This document shows positions 35,701 through 38,419 of a stretch of DNA of 38,419 nucleotides, one piece after another. The position numbers and the translations under genes were made by a program. A model generated the notes under the pieces. It was given only the letters and a program-made list of their open reading frames with translations, made no database searches and had not been told where the DNA came from. Every line of letters starts with the position of its first letter. Position 1 is the stretch's first letter. The stretch is from Prevotellaceae bacterium (GTDB lineage Bacteria > Bacteroidota > Bacteroidia > Bacteroidales > UBA932), in the NCBI GenBank assembly GCA_031279475.1, contig JAITIL010000003.1, forward strand, positions 1 through 38,419, read 5' to 3'.

Positions 35701-38419
35701 TTCCCAATGTCGGAACAACCAAAGGTTGCATCTGCAGGAACCGACAGTGCATAAGTTAACGCACCGCAATTGTCGGTTGAGCCGTTGTCTATCCATTGGG
35801 CTTCAAGGGTTGTAGTTGGCGTTCCTTGTAATTTCAAGGTATAGGAAGACACGCTCTCGCATGCCGGAGGCACCTCGTCGGCCACTTCTACGGTAAAACT
35901 GCACACAGCGGTATTGCCCGACGAGTCGGTGGCGGTGTAACGCACCGTATTGGTTCCCGCCGCAAACTGGTAAGAGGTTAACTCCTTAATATTAGTTCCG
36001 CCGTAATTTGACGACGTGTCTTGCGCCCCACGGCTACCGGTTACGCTCCACGACAAGGTTTTCACCGCGCCGCAATTATCGCTGTAGGAAAGACCCGTCA
36101 GAGTAGTCGGTAAAGCTACACATCCGGTTAACGGAGCAGCAATCTTAAGTCCGGTAACGTTGGTCGGACAAGACAACACCGGCGGCACACTGTCAATCAC
36201 AATCACGAGGAATGAGCTGTCGCAGCTATTTCCGGCCGCATCGGTAATCGTGTAGGTAACCTTGGTGGTATCATGCTGGAATGCTATTTCCGGCAGCAGT
36301 CCAGTATCCACCGTTTGGTTGCCTTTGTACGTTATCGTATGTGCGACCCCAATGTCTGCCGCAGGCGTAACATTGTCTGTGTAAACGGCGGCAAGTTGCG
36401 CCGCACTCACATTAGCCCCACAATCGTCCGTATTGGTATTCACCCTTATGGTATCGGGGAATGAGGTAAACACCGGTGGAATATTATCGTCCATGGTTAG
36501 CGTAAAGTCACAAGAAGACGTATTGCCGGCCGCATCGGTGGCCGTCCATCGAATGGCAAAGCTCGACTTCCCAGTGAAGATATGGTTGGCCAGTGTAGCG
36601 TAAGTAGTTCCGCCCCCGTCAATGGTCGCCAGCAGGGTAGACAGAGCCACACATTTCTTAGCTACCGTAACATCCAATTCATTTTCGGATACTTTATACT
36701 TGCCGTCGACGTCATAGTTACGCAATAAATCGGATTTGCATGTGATTTTCGGCTTCACGGTGTCCTGCACATGCACAGTAAATCCGCGTTGCGCGGTTTT
36801 GCCATTGGCGGCCGTTACCGTGTAGGTTACGGCGGTGGCGCCCACGTTAAACCGCACGCCGCCCAAGCCGGTTGCGACGTCAACAATAGTGTTTGGCCCG
36901 GGTACGGCGCCTGCATGGCTGGCGGTGTAGGTAACGGTTGAGCCGGTTAGGCACACTCCGGAAATTTCCGGGCGCAATCCACCCGCCGGCACGGTAGCGA
37001 AACAATCGGTGGCGTTATCCACTTGCATGATGGTATTTGCTATCTCTGCAATGACCGGGGCATTTTGGTCTGTCACGGTGATGCGTATTTTACTCGTATC
37101 TCTCGACACATTACCCGCCTTATCTTCCGCCACATATTTTATCAGATAGTCGCCTGCCGCCAAATCCAGCAGTGGGCCACCCAAAGCGTCCGTGCGGCGC
37201 AAGGTTACTCCCGTGCAGTTGTCAGTAAACCCGGGAGGCGACCAGTTCACCGATGCGGCACACGAGCCCGGCGCAAGGTAGTAGGTCGACGCCGACAACG
37301 TTTTAGAAAAGGTGGGGCGGACTGTATCAATTACCGCAAAAACATCTTCGCAGGTGGCGCGAATGCCAAAGTCGTCTTTTAATGTCCATGTTATTTCGTG
37401 GACGCCGGCGGCAAATTTCGTATTCGGGAAGGGCTCCTTATAAATATCAAAATCTTTATTGTTTTCCAACTTCATTCCGGCTACCGGCTGCAATATATCT
37501 TGGCAACCCCGGTAAGGCGTAGCCACACTCATTGGTATCAAATTCCCGTCTATGGCCGGCGTCAGGGTATAACTGCAACTTGTAGCCGGCAAGTACAGGG
37601 TGTCTATTCCCTTTGCCGTACACTGCAATACGGTATCGGTAACCAGCACTTCGGTGCTGCATACCGCCATTTTGTTATTTTCCGTATTCACCACACCCAC
37701 ATAAACAGTATGTGTTGTTCCGCCTTCCGTACAAGGGAAGTTTTTAGACGTATAGGTGGGGCCTGTATCCGTATTACTATCCAAAATATAGTATGCCAAC
37801 TGTTGGTTGCAATGGCTGGTAGAAGAGGCGGCCGCCAAGTGCGAAGCGTTCAACTGTCCGCTATTTACACTTACATACACCGTATCTTTCGGTTTACATA
37901 CCGCCAACGGGGGTTGGTCATTATGCACGGTAACCGTAGCTGCACACAGCGAGGAATGATTATTCGAAACATCTATGGCGCGTACATTTACCTGTTTTTC
38001 GCCCAAATCTGCACAGCTAAACGATGACGACGTTTCCGGACTGATTTTATACACCAATGACGACGTTGCATCACAATTGTCGGTTGCGGTAGCAATTAGC
38101 GTACTACTTACATCAAGCACGGCATGGCCTGTAGCGTCAAGATATACGTCGCCATTCTTACAGGTAATAACCGGCGCCTCTTGATCCTCAACGGTTACCG
38201 AGAAGGTCGATGAAGAAGAAAGGCCCAGGGCGTTTTTCACCGTATAGGTCACCACACTTACCCCTTTGTTAAAAGTATAGTTGTTTAACAGATTAATTTC
38301 ATTGCTTTTCGGCCCTGTATAATGAGTTGCGCCCGTAATGGTGTAATACAAGGAATCCATGGCGCACGTGTTGTCCGCCGTGTAAGAGCCTTGCAGAATA
38401 ACGCCTGACCCATCGTGGG
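26763..38419 (-). CDS. Giant secreted HYR-repeat protein with DUF11-like domains and T9SS type B-like C-terminus (5' end outside window)
   Basis: The frame is open to the window edge (3884 codons visible); the first ATG at 38360 is internal, since in-frame coding with the repeat pattern continues upstream (SYTADNTCAMD). By my count of boundary motifs (VxDTxxPxxxC and variants) there are about 38 hyalin/HYR-type beta repeats of 80-110 residues. They have DNC in the first third, and ATDxxGNxxxCxFTVxV at the end. From about residue 3525 (counting from the 38360 ATG) come two DUF11-like domains: TTIEKSIQGGRNAVNKGDTV...VTNVYGG and ALTAKIREGDYTN...LENKGGATVN. The last 75 or so residues (MRVVNTWGNQVYYISRRED...GTYWYELTIRYANG...YVEVLK) resemble the gliding-motility CHU_C / T9SS type B sorting domain. 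The usual FTPNGDGxND segment is replaced by LTSEYPELYIKDLDND. A surface-exposed adhesin or matrix-like role is inferred. Confidence 0.9.
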   Translation of the reverse strand, partial: HDGSGVILQGSYTADNTCAMDSLYYTITGATHYTGPKSNEINLLNNYTFNKGVSVVTYTVKNALGLSSSSTFSVTVEDQEAPVITCKNGDVYLDATGHAVLDVSSTLIATATDNCDATSSLVYKISPETSSSFSCADLGEKQVNVRAIDVSNNHSSLCAATVTVHNDQPPLAVCKPKDTVYVSVNSGQLNASHLAAASSTSHCNQQLAYYILDSNTDTGPTYTSKNFPCTEGGTTHTVYVGVVNTENNKMAVCSTEVLVTDTVLQCTAKGIDTLYLPATSCSYTLTPAIDGNLIPMSVATPYRGCQDILQPVAGMKLENNKDFDIYKEPFPNTKFAAGVHEITWTLKDDFGIRATCEDVFAVIDTVRPTFSKTLSASTYYLAPGSCAASVNWSPPGFTDNCTGVTLRRTDALGGPLLDLAAGDYLIKYVAEDKAGNVSRDTSKIRITVTDQNAPVIAEIANTIMQVDNATDCFATVPAGGLRPEISGVCLTGSTVTYTASHAGAVPGPNTIVDVATGLGGVRFNVGATAVTYTVTAANGKTAQRGFTVHVQDTVKPKITCKSDLLRNYDVDGKYKVSENELDVTVAKKCVALSTLLATIDGGGTTYATLANHIFTGKSSFAIRWTATDAAGNTSSCDFTLTMDDNIPPVFTSFPDTIRVNTNTDDCGANVSAAQLAAVYTDNVTPAADIGVAHTITYKGNQTVDTGLLPEIAFQHDTTKVTYTITDAAGNSCDSSFLVIVIDSVPPVLSCPTNVTGLKIAAPLTGCVALPTTLTGLSYSDNCGAVKTLSWSVTGSRGAQDTSSNYGGTNIKELTSYQFAAGTNTVRYTATDSSGNTAVCSFTVEVADEVPPACESVSSYTLKLQGTPTTTLEAQWIDNGSTDNCGALTYALSVPADATFGCSDIGKVRDVYLVVSDDFGNKSQCDNPTKVSVADTIVPVVHCEGAITVYLDAQASASLTAIDLKDTGNPVTDNCTASDQLQYAILQAGGTTATADSIFDCAAVGQAYTLTLRVLDESGNAGTCTSVVTVRDTLLKHRGKVTIPADQGACVATLSDTLNPAIVSGCSAATLTNSNNTATYAGIVLSVGTHYVTWTLDDGKGVKTVKTVADTIIVADTQKPVLDRAVLMKDIVYSTTAVCTTDVAVSWMEPDNFIGMNPSDTLAKDNCTDAGSLTWHRVDTNLTRVVNGSGTVPAGRWIIRYVAEDAAGNQSDTLGFFVVVNNNNTPVITNCPGSENGGKDTVFVAPGACTATVPERFTPAVSGLCPGADSLSYAYTFNGGAAGNGAGSLEGLDLPAGLYSVTYTATNKFASTDASAATATCMFTLAVRDTIKPAFTCPSGQSRNPEGLYYTVGGTEFDLESVSDNCGVASITHDFGTGGGASLAGVQIPAGSAPTITWKVVDVHGNADSCEFTLTIGDKVKPNITLNETPTVYLDNTGNGVLLKDLVIIHMSDNATDSSAIATTLTPSGFTCADIGSVPGTFTATDAAKNDTIKAITITVRDTIAPTFTLRNPTVYLDAAGNGNLTMDSVIVALADNCTPRTSLDTSLIRTSFTCDDIALSPVTVTFTAKDKHGNERSGNVAVTVTDTVKPQITCVSGLVTKSTRDTDCNYQVNAGEFDPTVVDRCGGYTLVHNYGGGGAILADTLLPAGTHAITWTVTNLSGNIATCDVTVKVTDTVPPVFTVCPSSVTEIILNSSCTATATIETPAYSDNCMLDSLTWSIRHAGALRDSSNGVSAINIIPADYQFSAGTNVVTYIVTDTSGNRSVCSFTVPVKDVVAPVCASVAAYTLKLQGPGTTTLDPKLIDNGSSDNCTAPADLSFSLFGNPDFTCADIGAPRTVYLYVTDVSGYKNTCSSPTTITVIDTIAPEAKCVADTTLYVDSSGEISLSAASLDKNSTDNCSPVLAYSFRRIDVADTTYAADTTFKCANIGTFGVTVAVADAYNNRGTCTVQVTVKDTLKPVIHNRGQITVPTTGTTGCAAVLSDTLNPVIKAGSICQTISGVTNSANNADTYAGLSLSAGTHEITWTAVANGYTATAVDTITVIDTLAPAVKGQMTAMTVSAGLNNCESENPVSWMLPENYTSNSLVEDNCTASDALTWTRVDATGIVFGERAPAGIWKIQYVATDEAGNQSDTVGFVLTVKKSATPVLDCPSGVITLDIDAANVCYATAPATFTPTITGLGCNVDSLAYKITGGALTEEGAGSLAGRQLPVGQHSATYTVFNRTDLSQQATCAFEIEVRDTAKPVINVRTAVDAYLEASGSYTLPMDSVIVSLSDNCTPRVALDTSLTRDVFTCADVGAPVTVTFKAKDGQDNETSQTITVNVYDTLPPVINVRTAVDAYLEASGSYTLPMDSVIVSLSDNCTPRAALDTSLTPDVFTCADMGTPVTVTFTAKDGQGNETSQTITVNVRDTIKPVVTCKPDTVVAINAAGDAVTLTAKSLVTATAMGCAANTALTYSFSNSAADPDRTYNCTMLGSHPPLAIYVTDANNNVASCMVTVTVKDTLPPVITKKNSITAATSPVKLTIADVLAGVTDNCTASPAVTFKNATLGSTTFTCANNVGWIYAEDASGNKDTVVFNVIFTSSAPATVTAHDTTLYLDAAGKAALSAYEVVKTVDDGACVDESVFENPANGLLTLSQTYFTCSDGVQTVTIYAQGAADTPGSATFTVTALDTLKPAITCASGASVKVDDATCRYKVTGNGFDPVTTEDNCSVMSILHDYQGGGATLADTLLPVGAHTITWTVTDASGNSATCETVITVDDSKAPAITCKTTGYVAYLDNGGSVVVDAKDLVDVTEECAPVIALTYTFDDYGVGTHTYACGDTSGVQSANIRVTDLSGNSSVCMAQFTVRDALPPVIVLKNPIQLTVDGGTNVTPPITKEDVLDFTGTKDNCTAAFDLVVDITPQTYSCKVNAGTVTVTDKQGLSSSATFSVTLNGVPPMQVTAPDVTLTLTEGTATLSAYNVVKGITDACADVDAVMNPANGWITLSRSTFTCSDVGKNVPNTIFVRRDASAAPEIFTFNVTVHNTPPVISCTPGFNHVTITVPEAKCDTIVGAQIDQLVKVTGNCYTLENNRNNSATLVGEKFGIGAHTITWTVTDNDGHAAACDVTLTVLDKHAPDIVCVSDTLLALDAAGVVSIKAEDLLESADDCGSLTYAFDTGESEKQYGCGDIGTYALTVKVTDASNNFNTCTAQVRIKDTLPPLVTVNSAVTVKAGETVAPAQVIVALSDNCTSPDDVRNSAQVSPTAFTCAGVGAPQAATITVSDKAGNPASATFTVNVEAMKPAYTALGDITLYACNPDTLPSNTGEITPADVTVCGNAPVAITYTNTSNRGADKTKGDYYNYVVTRTWTVSAGAGNDSVTVQVISVRDATPPLIVTESALAVYLGQDGTGTPGPGKALRSVQDCADSVDVTIQYSVPEFNCSHIGTPQTVAVTGTDPSGNVSAPSTVTLTVQDTLPPVFTAHNATLLLDASGAATLTQSAALATLRDNCTDSSGVTVSFSRNVFYVNDMGGAVPVWVYVEDQWNNKDSVQVMITVIDDIARETTIEKSIQGGRNAVNKGDTVTFVLTVTNVYGGDRSLIIVDSLPEGLSLVENSVPNNSFVNLIEGVVTINHGLLAEGATVSYAIAARVEQPGMCVNHAYLYRAEQRIDEDKIALTVLQPELALTAKIREGDYTNTEASPVVYNVPGDYHLVVTLENKGGATVNRIDVQVAYDATVQQFAGSSGGADVTDNGNGLITWTVYNFEGYLNAELEITFIPLIAATYTFVNEITTYLPYEENPSDNSALVSVNQVIVKVSNVLTSEYPELYIKDLDNDAITEATMRVVNTWGNQVYYISRREDAIKGASWFNSANVARGTYWYELTIRYANGTSYVIRDYVEVLK
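31171..31680 (-). repeat. Recent 255-bp tandem duplication inside the giant HYR gene
   Basis: Two adjacent units, 31171-31425 and 31426-31680, each encode one 85-residue repeat beginning VINVRTAVDAYLEASGSYTL. Over the 235 bases from 31191 and from 31446, I count 8 differences. All other neighbouring repeats are far more diverged, so this duplication is recent. Confidence 0.93.
31680..33380 (-). repeat. Higher-order repeat copy B in the giant gene
   Basis: A block of about six HYR domains appears in the same order as the block near 34430-36180. The order includes PPVF.C, SYTLKLQG/AYTLKLQG, VYLDAQASASL/LYVDSSGEISL, a TIPADQGACVATLSDTLNP-like domain, and SWMEPDNF/SWMLPENY. Equivalent landmarks lie 2799 and 2787 bases apart. 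Protein similarity is obvious; DNA is substantially diverged. Confidence 0.8.
34430..36180 (-). repeat. Higher-order repeat copy A in the giant gene
   Basis: Partner of the block at 31680-33380, with the same succession of about six distinguishable domain subtypes. A fainter third occurrence of part of the series (LKDDFGIRATCEDVFAVIDTV...VNWSPPGF) lies near 37200-37400, about 2.25 kb further on. Confidence 0.8.

Noticed and set aside
26763..38419. Many long plus-strand reading frames opposite the giant gene (up to 345 codons, for example 29592-30629)
   Set aside because: They are shadows of a biased, repetitive coding sequence; they show no domains, no promoters, and mirror the HYR repeat pattern.

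Overview
The window looks like chromosomal DNA of an anaerobic member of the Bacteroidota, most likely Bacteroidales. Several intergenic regions carry the Bacteroidota promoter -7 element TAnnTTTG, in three or four cases with a TTG/TTTG -33 element about 19-21 bases upstream. The gene content fits: 2-oxoacid:ferredoxin oxidoreductase, a Fibrobacter-succinogenes-major-domain (FISUMP) lipoprotein, and a giant HYR-repeat protein whose C-terminus resembles a type IX secretion (T9SS) type B sorting domain. No rRNA, tRNA, CRISPR array or intact insertion sequence was seen. The species cannot be named from sequence alone.

Layout. (1) 68-4448: carA-carB (carbamoyl phosphate synthase), closed by a hairpin terminator. 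(2) 4501-6046, minus strand: a gamma-carbonic-anhydrase-like gene followed one base later by an unusually short sufD. (3) 6209-10706: korA-korB (2-oxoacid:ferredoxin oxidoreductase) and gdhA (glutamate dehydrogenase), with a threefold hairpin repeat between korB and gdhA. Together these can make 2-oxoglutarate and aminate it to glutamate. (4) 10858-14164: a large lipoprotein of repeated Ig/PKD-like domains with a C-terminal FISUMP domain. (5) 14280-16982: ettA (ABC-F translation factor), an unrecognised 263-residue protein 5 bases behind it, and a possible 58-residue ORF. (6) 17161-19968, minus: a periplasmic M16 metallopeptidase. (7) 20050-23754: a truncated AAA-ATPase remnant, an MFS transporter preceded by a 17-codon leader ORF that overlaps its start, a 53-bp tandem repeat whose last unit contains a near-perfect promoter, and an AAA ATPase with a DUF234/PD-(D/E)XK-like C-terminus. 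(8) 23769-25289, minus: a secreted Ig-like protein with a triplicated C-terminal motif. (9) 25412-26674, minus: purA, whose promoter lies inside a perfect 16-bp inverted repeat. (10) 26763-38419, minus: the 3' part of an enormous gene (3884 codons visible, reading frame open at the window edge) made of about 38 HYR-type repeats, two DUF11-like domains and a C-terminal sorting domain.

Metabolic housekeeping genes (pyrimidine/arginine precursor, purine, central nitrogen/carbon) are interleaved with long repetitive secreted or surface proteins. The parts least explained by known families are the 263-residue protein behind ettA, the C-terminal triple motif of the 506-residue secreted protein, the repeat-borne promoter of the ATPase gene, the hairpin/promoter device in front of purA, and the layered duplication history of the giant HYR gene.
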